A stretch of 64,000 nt of DNA, taken from contig NZ_JAUSWJ010000001.1 in NCBI RefSeq assembly GCF_030815145.1, forward strand, positions 124,001-188,000. Direction: 5' to 3'. Position 1 is the first letter of the stretch. Each line of letters begins with the position of its first letter. Both the position numbers and the translations under genes were made by a program. The notes below the pieces were generated by a model that worked only from the letters and a program-made list of their open reading frames with translations, was not told the DNA's origin and did no database searches. Of the stretch, positions 7,430-17,017 are shown piece after piece. The stretch is from Kaistia geumhonensis. GTDB taxonomy: Bacteria; Pseudomonadota; Alphaproteobacteria; Rhizobiales; Kaistiaceae.

Positions 7430-8625
7430 AACCCTCCATAAGGTTCGAGCACGAGGTCGCGGGTGACGATGACACGCACGGGGAACCCCGGTCTGATCGT
7501 CAGGGTCGGCGCGACATTGAGCTGCCGACGGATGATCTGCTGGCCGGCGTGGTTGATCGTGTCTTGTGCACCGTTGCGGATCGCTCGGAGCAGCCGATCC
7601 TGATCGTCAACAGCGAGTTCGGCGCCGACCGACAGCAGGGTCGACAGGCCGGCAGCCTTGGCGAGATCCCACCAGTGATAATCGACGCCATCCTGCAGAC
7701 CCGCATAGCCTTGCGCGTCGGCTCCGGGTTGACGTTCCAGGACAATCGAACGGCCGTTCGGCAGAATGAGCCGCTTCCAGACCAGCAGCACCCGGCGCTG
7801 ACCGAAGCCGACGTCGTTGCTGTACTCGCCGATCAGCCGCGTGCCCTGCGGGACGAGCAGGATGCGCCCGGTGGGGCTGTCGTAGACATGCTCCGTGACC
7901 TGCGCGGTGATCTGGCCCGGCAGGTCGGATCGGATGCCCGTGATGAGGGCCGCGGCGATGACGGCGCCGGTCTGAAGCACATAGGGCGATGCCGGAGCCA
8001 TCACGCGATCGGGCGAGACGGTGCGGCGGTCCACGCCCGCATTCAGGAATGCGAGCTGGCGATCCTGCGCCGTCGGTGCGCCTTGCTGGCCCGGAAGGCC
8101 CAGCCCGGCGAGGCTCGGGCTGCCCGGTCCGCCAACTGTCGCAATCGGAGCTGCGACGCGCGCCTCCGTCTGGAAGAAGACGTGGCTCGTTCGGGCAGCT
8201 TCTTCTTCCGCGCGCCTGCGCTGCTCGACCGGATCGACGGTGGGCGCTGCCGCCATCGGCGGCGTGACGGGCTGACCACGATTCTGCGCATCGAGGATGG
8301 GGCGCCCCAGATCCCCGGGCAGCGGAGGCCCGAGCACCGGACCGGTATAGTTGCGTGGTAGGCCGGCGAGCCCATCCGCGGTTCGCCGGTTCTGCGTGGA
8401 GTAGAGCTCCTCACTGCCAGGGCCGATGTTGCGTGTCTGAAGCGCATAGATGAGCGCACCACCGATCCCGAGGGCGGCGACGAGGCTGACACCGCCCAGC
8501 ACCTTGCGCGACAGTCGGGTGACCCGGGGCGGTTCGCCGCGCAGCCGCATGGGCGCAGCGGCGTCGCCGGGCTGTGTGCCAACCAGCGGTGCGTCGGCAC
8601 CGCTCTGCGTGTCGCGCTCGCTCAT
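7426..8625 (-). CDS. trbI: conjugal transfer protein TrbI (VirB10 homologue)
   Basis: 399 aa. A short cytoplasmic N-terminus is followed by one membrane segment (about residues 42-62), a Pro/Ala-rich periplasmic linker and the C-terminal VirB10/TrbI domain with Leu-Val-Pro-Gln-Gly-Thr-Arg-Leu-Ile-Gly and Trp-Lys-Arg-Leu-Ile-Leu-Pro-Asn-Gly. It spans the envelope and joins the inner- and outer-membrane parts of the type IV channel. The start at 8625 gives a 4-base overlap with trbG. The longer open frame upstream lies inside trbG and was discarded. Confidence 0.95.
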   Translation of the reverse strand: MSERDTQSGADAPLVGTQPGDAAAPMRLRGEPPRVTRLSRKVLGGVSLVAALGIGGALIYALQTRNIGPGSEELYSTQNRRTADGLAGLPRNYTGPVLGPPLPGDLGRPILDAQNRGQPVTPPMAAAPTVDPVEQRRRAEEEAARTSHVFFQTEARVAAPIATVGGPGSPSLAGLGLPGQQGAPTAQDRQLAFLNAGVDRRTVSPDRVMAPASPYVLQTGAVIAAALITGIRSDLPGQITAQVTEHVYDSPTGRILLVPQGTRLIGEYSNDVGFGQRRVLLVWKRLILPNGRSIVLERQPGADAQGYAGLQDGVDYHWWDLAKAAGLSTLLSVGAELAVDDQDRLLRAIRNGAQDTINHAGQQIIRRQLNVAPTLTIRPGFPVRVIVTRDLVLEPYGGL

Positions 8626-9602
8626 GACGCGTGCCTCCCATCGGTGCGAACGATCCGGACCGTCTGCTGGCGCTCGCCGCTGCCGAGACGGAGCTCGGCG
8701 GCGCCGAACAAGCGGTCGACGATCAGGATGTTCTGGTGAATCCGGCTGTTGGCAATCTGCGGTTCGCCATCGGCGCCGATCACGAAGAGCGGTGGCATCT
8801 CGCCCTGAACGATCCCGCGCGGAAACTCGACATAGACGCGACGCCCGTCGTCGTAGACCGAGATTGGCCGCCACGGCGGCGTGTCTCCCGTGAGGCCGTA
8901 ACGATAGTTCCGTACCGCAACGGCCGGGATCACTGGCGTTGCGGGCACCGCCTGTCTCTGCGAGGCGGGCGACGGCGGATAGGCCCAGGCGACGGCCGGC
9001 ATATAGGGGCGTTCGCCCGAGCGCAGCTCGATCATGTAGATGCGCCGGTCAGTGGTGATGACCAGATTAGTCGTGATGTCTGGCCGTGTCGGCTTTACGA
9101 GAACATGGACGCGGCGCGTGATGCCCGAGCCGCTCTCGGTGTCACCGATGATCCAGCGCGCCGTGTCACCCGCAGCAATCGGGCCGGCGCCAGTCAGGCT
9201 TTCGCCGGGTTCCAGCGCGATGTTGGTGATCTGCCCGGGAGCGGCATAGACTTGATAGAGCGCGCCCTCGCTCCAGGGATAGATCTGGATCGAGTTGAAG
9301 TAGCCCTCGCGACGTGGCTCGACGCGCGCGGCGGCATTGGCATTCTCAACGCGGCCCGCTGGGGTCCCTGCGGCAGCACCACCGCGCGCGGGTGTCCAGG
9401 CGGGCGGTGTGTGAAGCGGCCTAGGGGGCGCCTCCGTGACGGCAGCCGGCACCGGGGGAAGCGGCGGTACATCGGCGTCATAACTGATCTGCGGCGGTTG
9501 GTTGGTCGCGCAGCCGGCCAGCGTCAATCCGGAAATCAGTAAAAGCGCAGAGCCTGATAGGCGGACGCCACGGCTCGCGGGTCGGCGGAGATGATCTCTC
9601 AT
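8622..9602 (-). CDS. trbG: conjugal transfer protein TrbG (VirB9 homologue), lipoprotein-type signal
   Basis: 326 aa. The N-terminus has a signal sequence ending in Leu-Ala-Gly-Cys, a lipobox, then a Pro-rich linker and the VirB9/CagX domain (about residues 95-320). VirB9 proteins form the outer-membrane core ring with VirB10 and VirB7. Here the lipobox may let TrbG anchor itself. It overlaps trbF by 4 bases and trbI by 4 bases. Confidence 0.95.
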   Translation of the reverse strand: MRDHLRRPASRGVRLSGSALLLISGLTLAGCATNQPPQISYDADVPPLPPVPAAVTEAPPRPLHTPPAWTPARGGAAAGTPAGRVENANAAARVEPRREGYFNSIQIYPWSEGALYQVYAAPGQITNIALEPGESLTGAGPIAAGDTARWIIGDTESGSGITRRVHVLVKPTRPDITTNLVITTDRRIYMIELRSGERPYMPAVAWAYPPSPASQRQAVPATPVIPAVAVRNYRYGLTGDTPPWRPISVYDDGRRVYVEFPRGIVQGEMPPLFVIGADGEPQIANSRIHQNILIVDRLFGAAELRLGSGERQQTVRIVRTDGRHAS

Positions 9603-10288
9603 TGCCCCATCTCCCGCGACCAGTTGATGGCGTTGACGTAGATCCCGAGCGGATTGGCCCGCAGCCGCTCTGCATCGCGCGGGGGTTGGATTACGATGGT
9701 CAGGATGGCCGTCCAGCGCTGTGTCGTGGAGAGCTGGCCGTTCTCGTACTGGCGTTCGGTCCAGGCGACGCGGAAGCTATCAGGCGACGCGCGGATCACG
9801 CTCGACACCTCGATCGATACCTGCTGCTTCCCGACGCGGGTGAACGGATCGTTGGCGCGGGCGAAGTCGTTGAGGGCCGCCGCGCCGCGATCGGTCGTGA
9901 ACTCGTAGGCGCGAAGCCAATTCTGCCGCACGACGATGGCGTCTGCGGGGATCGAGCGGACCTGCTCGATAAACCGCGCCAGATGCCAGGCCACTTGCGG
10001 GTCGGTCGGGCGGTAGTCGGCCTGCGCTGGCGCGACCGCCTGCGCCTGGCCGAGATTGTCGACCTGGACCACCCACGGGACGATGGTCCCTCGCGCCGAC
10101 TGCCAGACCAGCGCAGCGGCGAAGCCGGCGGAGAGAATCAGGCAGCCGAAGGCCATGAGCCGCCAGTTTCGGGCCTGGACACGCGCCGAGCCGATCCGAT
10201 CGTCCCAGATCTGCGCGGCGCGCTGATACGGCGTCTCGGGCTCAGGCGTCTTGCCATAGTGGGTTGCGGGTCGCTTGAAGAAGCTCAT
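9599..10288 (-). CDS. trbF: conjugal transfer protein TrbF (VirB8 homologue)
   Basis: 229 aa. A cytoplasmic N-terminus containing Thr-Pro-Tyr-Gln-Arg-Ala-Ala-Gln-Ile-Trp-Asp is followed by one membrane segment (about residues 45-64) and a periplasmic NTF2-like VirB8 domain. VirB8 proteins nucleate the inner-membrane complex of the channel. The start at 10288 overlaps the trbL stop by 4 bases; the longer upstream frame lies inside trbL and has no coding character. Confidence 0.93.
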   Translation of the reverse strand: MSFFKRPATHYGKTPEPETPYQRAAQIWDDRIGSARVQARNWRLMAFGCLILSAGFAAALVWQSARGTIVPWVVQVDNLGQAQAVAPAQADYRPTDPQVAWHLARFIEQVRSIPADAIVVRQNWLRAYEFTTDRGAAALNDFARANDPFTRVGKQQVSIEVSSVIRASPDSFRVAWTERQYENGQLSTTQRWTAILTIVIQPPRDAERLRANPLGIYVNAINWSREMGQ

Positions 10289-11634
10289 GTGCGGTCGCCT
10301 CCGGAGAGATTGATGGAAGAGCCGCCGCCATGGCTGTCGCCCGATCGGATCGCGTGTGCCGCGAGCGTGACGCCGTGGCTCATGGTCTGCCCACGCCGCA
10401 TGCGCTGCGCCCACGCCGGCGGGCTGGCGGCCGAGCCTGTGGCTGCCGGTGCGGCCGAACCGGCATCATTCGCGACCGTTCCCATGCTCGAGGTGCCGCC
10501 GGTGGCGCCGAAGCCGCTTTTGACGCCGTCGGTGAAGCTCGAGCGAACGCTTTGCGCCGCCCGGCGCAGCGGAGAGGCTGCCGCGCCGCCGGCCGCTCGT
10601 GCGACGCCACCGAGGCCTGAAGCGACGCCGGCGGCGCCCGACTGGCCGAGGGAACCGAGACTGTAGGCTGCGGAGGCGGCTCCCGCCGCGCTGGCTCCAC
10701 CGCGCACGGCGGCGGCGCCGCCGGAAATGGCGCTGGCGCCACCGCGCAGGGCGAGCCCGGCCGCGCCGCCGGCAGCCATGGCTGCGCCGCCCGCGACGAG
10801 GCCGGTGCCGATGGCGGAGCCTGCGCCAAGTTGCGGGCCGCCGGAAACGATGCCGTTGGCGATACCCGGACCGAAGATGCCGAGACCGAGAAGCGACAGC
10901 GCCGCCAATACGACGGCCATTGCGTCGTCGATCGTCGGTGGCTGCCCGCCGAAGCCTGCCGTGAACTGGCTGAACAGAGTCGAGCCGATGCCGATGATGA
11001 CGGCGAGCACCAGCACCTTGATCCCAGACGAGATGACATTGCCCAGCACGCGTTCGGCCATGAAGGCGGTCTTTCCGAACAGGCCGAACGGGATCAGGAC
11101 GAAGCCGGCCAACGTGGTCAGCTTGAACTCGATCAGCGTGATGAAGAGCTGGATGGCGAGGATGAAGAAGGCGAGCAGCACCAGCGCCCAGGCGAAGAGC
11201 AAGCAGGCGATCTGGATGAAGTTTTCGAAGAAGGCGATCCAGCCCATCAGGTTTGAGATGGATTCGAGCAGCGGCCTCGCGGCATCGAGGCCCGTCTGCG
11301 CAACCCGGCCCGGACGCATCAGGTCCTGGATGGAAAACCCCGTGCCAGACGCCTGCAGTCCGAGGCCGGCGAAGCTTTCGAAGACGATCCGCGCGAGGTT
11401 GTTCCAGTTGCCGATGATGTAGGCGAAGACGCCCACAAACAGCGTCTTCTTCACCAGACGCGCGATGATGTCGTCGTCCGCGCCCCAGCTCCAGAACAGG
11501 GCGGCCAGCGTGACGTCGATGACGATCAGCGTCGTCGCGATGAACGCTACCTCGCCGCCGAGCAGACCGAACCCGCTGTCGATGTAGGAGGTGAAGACCC
11601 CGAGGAAATTGTCGATGACGCCGCTGCCGCCCAT
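10285..11634 (-). CDS. trbL: conjugal transfer protein TrbL (VirB6-like polytopic protein)
   Basis: 449 aa. The N-terminal two thirds has about six hydrophobic segments, as in TrbL/VirB6 inner-membrane channel proteins. The last 180 residues are an unusually Ala/Gly/Ser-rich, low-complexity tail, which is known in TrbL proteins and probably lies outside the membrane. It starts 4 bases after the trbK-like stop. Confidence 0.93.
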   Translation of the reverse strand: MGGSGVIDNFLGVFTSYIDSGFGLLGGEVAFIATTLIVIDVTLAALFWSWGADDDIIARLVKKTLFVGVFAYIIGNWNNLARIVFESFAGLGLQASGTGFSIQDLMRPGRVAQTGLDAARPLLESISNLMGWIAFFENFIQIACLLFAWALVLLAFFILAIQLFITLIEFKLTTLAGFVLIPFGLFGKTAFMAERVLGNVISSGIKVLVLAVIIGIGSTLFSQFTAGFGGQPPTIDDAMAVVLAALSLLGLGIFGPGIANGIVSGGPQLGAGSAIGTGLVAGGAAMAAGGAAGLALRGGASAISGGAAAVRGGASAAGAASAAYSLGSLGQSGAAGVASGLGGVARAAGGAAASPLRRAAQSVRSSFTDGVKSGFGATGGTSSMGTVANDAGSAAPAATGSAASPPAWAQRMRRGQTMSHGVTLAAHAIRSGDSHGGGSSINLSGGDRT

Positions 11635-11637
11635 GGT

Positions 11638-11919
11638 TCAACGCCCTTCGTCGGCGCGTTGCGGCGCGGTGCGGGTGCCAAGGAAACGGTCGCGAGTTTC
11701 GGCCCAGATGCGCAGACACTCGCTGTCCCTGGCCGCGGCTTCCCCCATCTGCTGGCAGCGGCGCTGGCCCTCGCGCAACGGGTCCGGCGCCTCCTCAAGA
11801 ACGGGCGTCGGGCGAACCGCTGGCTTTTCCTCCTTCCGGGTCATTTCGATTGCCGTTGCCGTGATAGCGACGGAGACGAAGATGATTGCGCTCACCCGAG
11901 CCAGCGTTTTGCTGTCCAT
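11638..11919 (-). CDS. trbK: TrbK-like putative entry exclusion protein
   Basis: 93 aa between trbJ and trbL, the usual place of trbK. It has one N-terminal membrane segment (about residues 7-24), then a soluble part with two cysteines (Arg-Arg-Cys-Gln-Gln and Ser-Glu-Cys-Leu-Arg-Ile-Trp). This matches the alternative TrbK family. In RP4, TrbK blocks entry of a second copy; that function is inferred here from family and position. Confidence 0.75.
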   Translation of the reverse strand: MDSKTLARVSAIIFVSVAITATAIEMTRKEEKPAVRPTPVLEEAPDPLREGQRRCQQMGEAAARDSECLRIWAETRDRFLGTRTAPQRADEGR

Positions 11920-11929
11920 CCCGCTGCCC

Positions 11930-12691
11930 TCAGTTGCCGTTCGGGAACATCCGGGCGTTGCCGGGCTGATAGCCGGAGCCGGGCGTCAGGAACCGGCGGC
12001 GCTGTTCACGGCCTTGTTCGGCGGCTGCGGCGCGCTCGGCATCGACAAGTGCCTGCGCCCGGCCGTTTGCAGCGACCTCGGCGACCAGGTCTGCGAGTTG
12101 TTGCGCCTGCAATGCGAGCAACTGGTTGCCAGCCTGGGTTGCCTGAAGCGCGCCGGTCGCACCCTGGCTCTGCCCGATCAGAGCCGCCATCTCGGCGCGG
12201 TTGGTGTCGATGTTGCCGACGACACCGGCCTGCACGCGCAGCGCGTCCTGAAGGCCGCCGACCGTGTTCTGCCAGCGCGATCGGGCATCGGAGACGAGCC
12301 TCTGATCCGAAGTCGACAGCGAGATGTTGCCGTACTGGCTTTGGAAGGCCTGATCGATCTGCTGCACGTCGAAGGCGATGCGCTGTGCCTGACCCAGCAG
12401 CGCTTGCGTGCGCTGCACCGATTGCTGGAGCTGCTGAAGGGAGGAATAGGGCAGGCTCGCGAGGTTGCGGGCCTGGTTGATCAGCATCTGCGCTTCGTTC
12501 TGGAGGCTCTGGATCTGGTTGTTGATCTGCTCGAGCGCCCGCGCGGCCGATAGGACATTTTGGACGTAGTTGGTCGGATCATAGACGATCCACTGCGCCG
12601 CTGCCGGGGTGACGAACACCGGCGAGAAGGCGACGGGCAGCGACAGGATGGTTGCGGCGAACAGCGCCGCGCGAGAGCGTCGGATCATCAT
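11930..12691 (-). CDS. trbJ: conjugal transfer protein TrbJ (VirB5 homologue)
   Basis: 253 aa with a signal peptide ending near Thr-Pro-Ala-Ala-Ala-Gln, followed by a Gln-rich, long-helical periplasmic domain (Trp-Ile-Val-Tyr-Asp-Pro-Thr-Asn-Tyr near its start, a TrbJ hallmark). VirB5-type proteins are minor pilus components used in adhesion. ATG 12691 overlaps the trbE stop by 4 bases. The upstream in-frame extension lies inside trbE and is rejected. Confidence 0.92.
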   Translation of the reverse strand: MMIRRSRAALFAATILSLPVAFSPVFVTPAAAQWIVYDPTNYVQNVLSAARALEQINNQIQSLQNEAQMLINQARNLASLPYSSLQQLQQSVQRTQALLGQAQRIAFDVQQIDQAFQSQYGNISLSTSDQRLVSDARSRWQNTVGGLQDALRVQAGVVGNIDTNRAEMAALIGQSQGATGALQATQAGNQLLALQAQQLADLVAEVAANGRAQALVDAERAAAAEQGREQRRRFLTPGSGYQPGNARMFPNGN

Positions 12692-15126
12692 GGCTTGGGC
12701 TCCAGGTTGGTGAGGTCGGGGATGAGATCGGCAGCCCATCCGACATCGCGGGCGCGCAGCCAGGCGGGCAGGAAGCCGTCGCGGCCATGCTCGGCGAGGA
12801 TCGCCTCGATCGCGGCCTGATCGGTTTTCGAAGATGCCGCGCAGAGCGCGAGGGCGACTTCGGAGAGCCCCAGCTCGAACAGCCGGTTGCCGCGCCGCGA
12901 CTGGCAGTAATAGTCGCGCTTGGGCGTGGCCTGGCTGAGGATTTCGATTTGCCGGTCGTTCAAGCCGAAGCGCCGGTAGATCGCGGTGATCTGCGGTTCG
13001 ATCGCGCGTTCGTTCGGCAGCAACAGGCGGGTCTGGCAGCTTTCGATGATGGCCGGAGCGATCGCGCTCCCATCGATGTCGGCCAACGACTGCGTGGCGA
13101 AGACAACGGACGCGTTCTTCTTGCGCAGCGTCTTCAGCCATTCGCGCAGTTGCGCCGCGAAGCCCTCGTCGTCGAGCGCGAGCCAGCCTTCGTCGACAAT
13201 CAGGAGCGTGGGCCGTCCATCCAAACGGTCGCCGATCCGATGGAAGAGATAGGCGAGGACCGCCGGCGCCGCGCCGCCGCCGATCAGCCCCTCGGTTTCA
13301 AAGGCCTGGACTGCAGCGTCCCCCAGCTGCTCGCCTTCGGCATCCAGCAGCCGTCCATAGGCACCGCCCACGCAATAGGGTCGCAGCGCCTGCTTGAGAT
13401 CGTTCGACTGGAGAAGGACGGCGAGGCCCGTCAACGTGCGCTCCGGGATCGGTGCGGAGGCAAGCGAGGTCAGCGTGGTCCAGAGATGTTCCTTGACCTC
13501 CGGCGTGATCGTGACGCCCTCGCGGGCAAGGATCGCCGCGACCCAGTCTGCTGCCCAGGCACGCTCATGAGTCTCATGAATGCGGGCGAGCGGCTGAAGG
13601 GACACAGACGCCGTAGCGCCGTCCGTCAGGCTGCCACCGAGGTCGTGCCAATCGCCTCCCATCGCGAGCGCTGCCGCGCGGATCGAGCCGCCGAAGTCGA
13701 AGGCGAAGACTTGGGCGTCCGGATAGCGCCGGAACTGAAGCGCGATGAGCGCGAGCAACACAGACTTGCCCGCGCCTGTCGGTCCGACCACCAGCGTGTG
13801 GCCGACGTCGCCGACATGCAGCGAAAAGCGAAACGGCGTGCTGCCCTCCGTCTTGCCGTAAAGCAGTGGCGGCGCACCGAAATGTTCGTCCCGTTCCGGC
13901 CCGGCCCAGACCGCCGAGAGCGGAATCATGTGGGCGAGGTTCAGGGTGGAGATCGGTGGCTGCCGCACGTTGGCGTAGACGTGGCCGGGCAGCGACCCGA
14001 GCCAGGCATCGACGGCGTTGATGGTCTCGGACATCGCGGTGAAGTCGCGGCCCTGGATCACCTTTTCGACGAGGCGCAGCTTCTCGTCGGCGGTGCGCGG
14101 ATCGGCGTCCCAGACGGTGACGGTGGCGGTCACATAGGCCTGACCGGCATAGTCCGCTCCTAGTTCCTGCAAGGCCATGTCGGCATCGGCCGCCTTGTTC
14201 GCAGCATCCGTGTCGACGAGCGCCGATGCCTCGTTGGTCATCACTTCCTTGAGGATCGCGGCGATGGATTTGCGCTTGGCGAACCACTGCCGCCGGATCC
14301 GCGTCAGCAGCTTCGTGGCGTCCGTCTTGTCGAGAAGGATCGCCCGCGTGGACCAGCGATAGGGAAAGGCAAGCCGGTTGAGATCGTCGAGAATTCCTGG
14401 GGTCGTCGCCGTCGGAAAGCCGTTGATCGTCAGCACGCGCAAATGGGCCGCGCCGAGCTGCGGCTCGAGGCCGCCGGTCAGCGGCTCGTCGGCGAGAAGC
14501 GCATCGAGGTAGATCGGCGTTTCGGGCACGCGGACGCGGTGGCGCTTCGTTGAGATGGTCGCGTGCAGGTAAGTCAGGGTCTCGGCGTCATCGAGCCAAC
14601 GGCATTCCGGCATGAAGCCATCGACGAGCTGGAGGACACGGTTGGTGCGGTCAATGAAGGCCGCGAGGGCTTCATGGGGATCGACGCCGGACTGTTGGCG
14701 ACCCTCGTAGAGCCAGAGTTCGGCCCGCGCGGCGTCCTCGGCGGGCGGGAGATACAGGAAAGTCAGGAAGTAGCTCGACTCGTAATGCGCGCCTGCTTCC
14801 TCGAAGTCAGCCTTGCGCTCCGCATCGACGAGGGCGGAGGCGGCGTCCGCGAAGCGGCTTGCCGGATAGGAGGCGGCTTCGTGACGCTGCGCTTCGACGA
14901 AGATCGCCCAGCCCGACCCCAAACGCCGGAAGGCGTTGTTGAGGCGACTGGCGACGGCCACCAGTTCGGCGGCCACAGCTGAGTCGAGATCGGGACCGCG
15001 AAAGCGCGCGGTGCGCTGGAAGCTGCCATCCTTGTTGAGCACGACGCCTTCGCCGACCAGCGCCGCCCAGGGCAGGAAATCAGCGAGGCGGGTTGCGGTG
15101 CGGCGGTATTCGGCGAGGTTCATCAT
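12688..15126 (-). CDS. trbE: conjugal transfer ATPase TrbE (VirB4 homologue)
   Basis: 812 aa. It has an N-terminal CagE/VirB4 domain and a C-terminal RecA-like ATPase with Walker A Gly-Pro-Thr-Gly-Ala-Gly-Lys-Ser (about residue 448) and Walker B Leu-Leu-Ile-Val-Asp-Glu. It powers pilus assembly and substrate transport. ATG 15126 is preferred because GAGG stands 7 bases upstream; a GTG at 15132 is an alternative. It lies between trbD and trbJ as usual. Confidence 0.95.
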   Translation of the reverse strand: MMNLAEYRRTATRLADFLPWAALVGEGVVLNKDGSFQRTARFRGPDLDSAVAAELVAVASRLNNAFRRLGSGWAIFVEAQRHEAASYPASRFADAASALVDAERKADFEEAGAHYESSYFLTFLYLPPAEDAARAELWLYEGRQQSGVDPHEALAAFIDRTNRVLQLVDGFMPECRWLDDAETLTYLHATISTKRHRVRVPETPIYLDALLADEPLTGGLEPQLGAAHLRVLTINGFPTATTPGILDDLNRLAFPYRWSTRAILLDKTDATKLLTRIRRQWFAKRKSIAAILKEVMTNEASALVDTDAANKAADADMALQELGADYAGQAYVTATVTVWDADPRTADEKLRLVEKVIQGRDFTAMSETINAVDAWLGSLPGHVYANVRQPPISTLNLAHMIPLSAVWAGPERDEHFGAPPLLYGKTEGSTPFRFSLHVGDVGHTLVVGPTGAGKSVLLALIALQFRRYPDAQVFAFDFGGSIRAAALAMGGDWHDLGGSLTDGATASVSLQPLARIHETHERAWAADWVAAILAREGVTITPEVKEHLWTTLTSLASAPIPERTLTGLAVLLQSNDLKQALRPYCVGGAYGRLLDAEGEQLGDAAVQAFETEGLIGGGAAPAVLAYLFHRIGDRLDGRPTLLIVDEGWLALDDEGFAAQLREWLKTLRKKNASVVFATQSLADIDGSAIAPAIIESCQTRLLLPNERAIEPQITAIYRRFGLNDRQIEILSQATPKRDYYCQSRRGNRLFELGLSEVALALCAASSKTDQAAIEAILAEHGRDGFLPAWLRARDVGWAADLIPDLTNLEPKP

Positions 15127-15135
15127 GGCCACGCC

Positions 15136-15417
15136 TCAGACCGTGAGATGGCCCGGAATACGCAGATGCCGGCGGCCGACTTCGACAAAGAGCGGATCGC
15201 GCTTGGCTGCCCAGACGGCGGCGAAATGGCCGATCGCCCAGATGAGGAGACCGACCAGCCATAGCCTCAAGCCGAGACCGACAGCGCCGGCGAGTGTGCC
15301 GTTCATGATGGCGATGCTGCGCGGTGCGCCGCCCAGCAGGATGTGCTCGGTCAGCGCGCGGTGGACCGGAACCGAGAAGCCCGCGACCTCATCGGGATGA
15401 TTCAGGAGGCCCGCCAT
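15136..15417 (-). CDS. trbD: conjugal transfer protein TrbD (VirB3 homologue)
   Basis: 93 aa. It has a conserved-looking N-terminus (Val-Pro-Val-His-Arg-Ala-Leu-Thr-Glu) and two hydrophobic segments (about residues 33-72), as in VirB3/TrbD. It begins inside the trbC stop (TGATG, one-base overlap). The protein is an inner-membrane partner of the VirB4 ATPase. Confidence 0.9.
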   Translation of the reverse strand: MAGLLNHPDEVAGFSVPVHRALTEHILLGGAPRSIAIMNGTLAGAVGLGLRLWLVGLLIWAIGHFAAVWAAKRDPLFVEVGRRHLRIPGHLTV

Positions 15418-15749
15418 CAGACGAGCGCCCCGCCGCCGAACGAGAAGAACGACAGGAAGAAGCTGGAGGCCGCGAAGGCGATCGACAGGCCGAAGACGAT
15501 CTGGATGAGGCGCCGAAATCCTCCGCTCGTGTCGCCGAATGCCAGCGTCAGGCCGGTGACGATGATGATGATCACCGCGATGATCTTGGCGACTGGCCCC
15601 TCGATCGACTGGAGGATGGACTGCAGTGGCGCTTCCCAGGGCATCGAGGAGCCCGATGCATGGGCGGCGGGCGCCAGAAGAAAGCTCAGGGTCAACGCCG
15701 TGGCGGCGGTCGCGAGGCGCTGATGGCCGCGCGCGATATGTCGGATCAT
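15417..15749 (-). CDS. trbC: conjugal pilin precursor TrbC (VirB2 homologue)
   Basis: 110 aa. A long signal peptide ends near Ala-Ala-His-Ala-Ser, followed by two hydrophobic helices joined by a short polar loop, the VirB2/TrbC pilin layout. In RP4, TrbC is cyclised by the TraF peptidase. No traF-like gene is visible in this element, which may block pilus maturation unless the host or another element supplies one. It overlaps trbB by 4 bases. Confidence 0.92.
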   Translation of the reverse strand: MIRHIARGHQRLATAATALTLSFLLAPAAHASGSSMPWEAPLQSILQSIEGPVAKIIAVIIIIVTGLTLAFGDTSGGFRRLIQIVFGLSIAFAASSFFLSFFSFGGGALV

Positions 15750-16735
15750 GCGGGTTCTCCTTGTGGGTCGGGAGGCTGGGTTGCGGGGGAAAGGCGGTAG
15801 TCGGTGTCCGTCCCGAGCCCTTCGACGCGGGCGAGTTCGGCAAGACGCCGCGCAGCGCCGCGGCCGGAGAGCACGGCCACCAGATCGATGGTCTCGGCGA
15901 TGAGCGCCCGGGGGACGGTGACGACAGCTTCCTGGATGAGCTGCTCGAGGCGGCGCAGCGCGCCGAGTGCGGTGCCGGCGTGGATCGTGCCGATCCCGCC
16001 GGGATGGCCGGTGCCCCAGGCCTTCAGGAGATCGAGCGCCTCGGCCCCACGCACTTCACCGATCGGGATCCGATCCGGCCGCAGCCGCAGCGAGGAGCGC
16101 ACCAGGTCTGACAGCGTCGCGACACCGTCCTTGGTGCGCATGGCGACGATGTTCTGCGCCCTGCATTGCAGCTCGCGGGTGTCTTCGATGACGATGACGC
16201 GGTCAGTAGTCTTCGCGACCTCGGCCAGCAGGGCGTTGGTCAGCGTGGTCTTGCCGGTGCTGGTTCCGCCGGCGACGAGGATGTTGGCGCGCGCTGCGAC
16301 CGCCTGCCGGAGGATGACGGCCTGCTCCGCCGTCATGATGCCGGCGGCGACATAGTCGTCGAGCGTGAAGACGGCGACCGCGGGCTTGCGGATCGCGAAG
16401 ACCGGTGCCGTTACGACCGGCGGCAGCAGGCCTTCGAAGCGCTCGCCGGTTTCGGGGAGCTCGGCCGAGACGCGCGGGCTACGGTCATGCACCTCGGCGC
16501 CGACATGATGGGCGACGAGGCGGATGATGCGTTCGCCATCGGCTGCCGAAAGTCGCTCTCCCGTATCGGACAGGCCGTCAGAGAGCCGGTCGATCCAGAG
16601 CCGCCCATCTGGGTTGAGCATGACCTCGACGATCGCGGGGTCTTCCAGGAATCGGGCGACCGCAGGCCCCAGCGCGGTGCGCAACATGCGTGCACCGCGG
16701 GAGGCTGCTTCCGATTGCTGATGGTTGACCGCCAC
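15746..16735 (-). CDS. trbB: conjugal transfer ATPase TrbB (VirB11 homologue)
   Basis: 329 aa, first gene of the leftward trb operon. Walker A is Gly-Gly-Thr-Ser-Thr-Gly-Lys-Thr-Thr (about residues 156-164). A His box (Gly-Thr-Gly-His-Pro-Gly-Gly) and the Glu-Asp-Thr-Arg-Glu motif also fit VirB11-type hexameric ATPases. The start is GTG 16735 with AGGGG 5 bases upstream. Its promoter must lie in the 300-base region shared with hipB. Confidence 0.95.
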   Translation of the reverse strand: MAVNHQQSEAASRGARMLRTALGPAVARFLEDPAIVEVMLNPDGRLWIDRLSDGLSDTGERLSAADGERIIRLVAHHVGAEVHDRSPRVSAELPETGERFEGLLPPVVTAPVFAIRKPAVAVFTLDDYVAAGIMTAEQAVILRQAVAARANILVAGGTSTGKTTLTNALLAEVAKTTDRVIVIEDTRELQCRAQNIVAMRTKDGVATLSDLVRSSLRLRPDRIPIGEVRGAEALDLLKAWGTGHPGGIGTIHAGTALGALRRLEQLIQEAVVTVPRALIAETIDLVAVLSGRGAARRLAELARVEGLGTDTDYRLSPATQPPDPQGEPA

Positions 16736-16919
16736 GTCGTCCCCTTTCGCTTGCGGGCTCGCGCGACGCGCGACCCTGGATCGGGGATGAGTAAGAAAGG
16801 CAGGAATTGGGGCGTTGCAACAACGCTCAAGGGGTCATCGTACTGTGGCGAAGAAAGACAGGTGATCGGCGGACCGGCGTCGAGCCACGGCAGCGTCTGA
16901 GGCTTCCGATGAGTCCATT

Positions 16920-16933
16920 TTCCCGAGCGGGAA
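16920..16933. promoter_or_regulatory. HipB-type operator 1
   Basis: TTCCCG-AG-CGGGAA is a perfect 6-base inverted repeat with a 2-base spacer. It shares its sequence with sites 2 and 3, which follow at intervals of 49-50 bases. Confidence 0.65.
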
Positions 16934-16968
16934 TAATTCAGGTGCGGGAGCCACCCCCAAGCGCAGGC

Positions 16969-16984
16969 TTTCCCGAGCGGGAAA
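16969..16984. promoter_or_regulatory. HipB-type operator 2
   Basis: TTTCCCG-AG-CGGGAAA is the best copy, with perfect 7-base arms. Its dyad centre lies 50 bases after that of site 1. Confidence 0.7.
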
Positions 16985-17017
16985 TTCTGATAGACATTCT
17001 TCAGGAATCCATGATAC

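Noticed and set aside
12652-14163. 503-codon open frame on the plus strand
   Set aside because: It lies antisense to trbE, has no recognisable domains and reflects the high GC third positions of the real gene.
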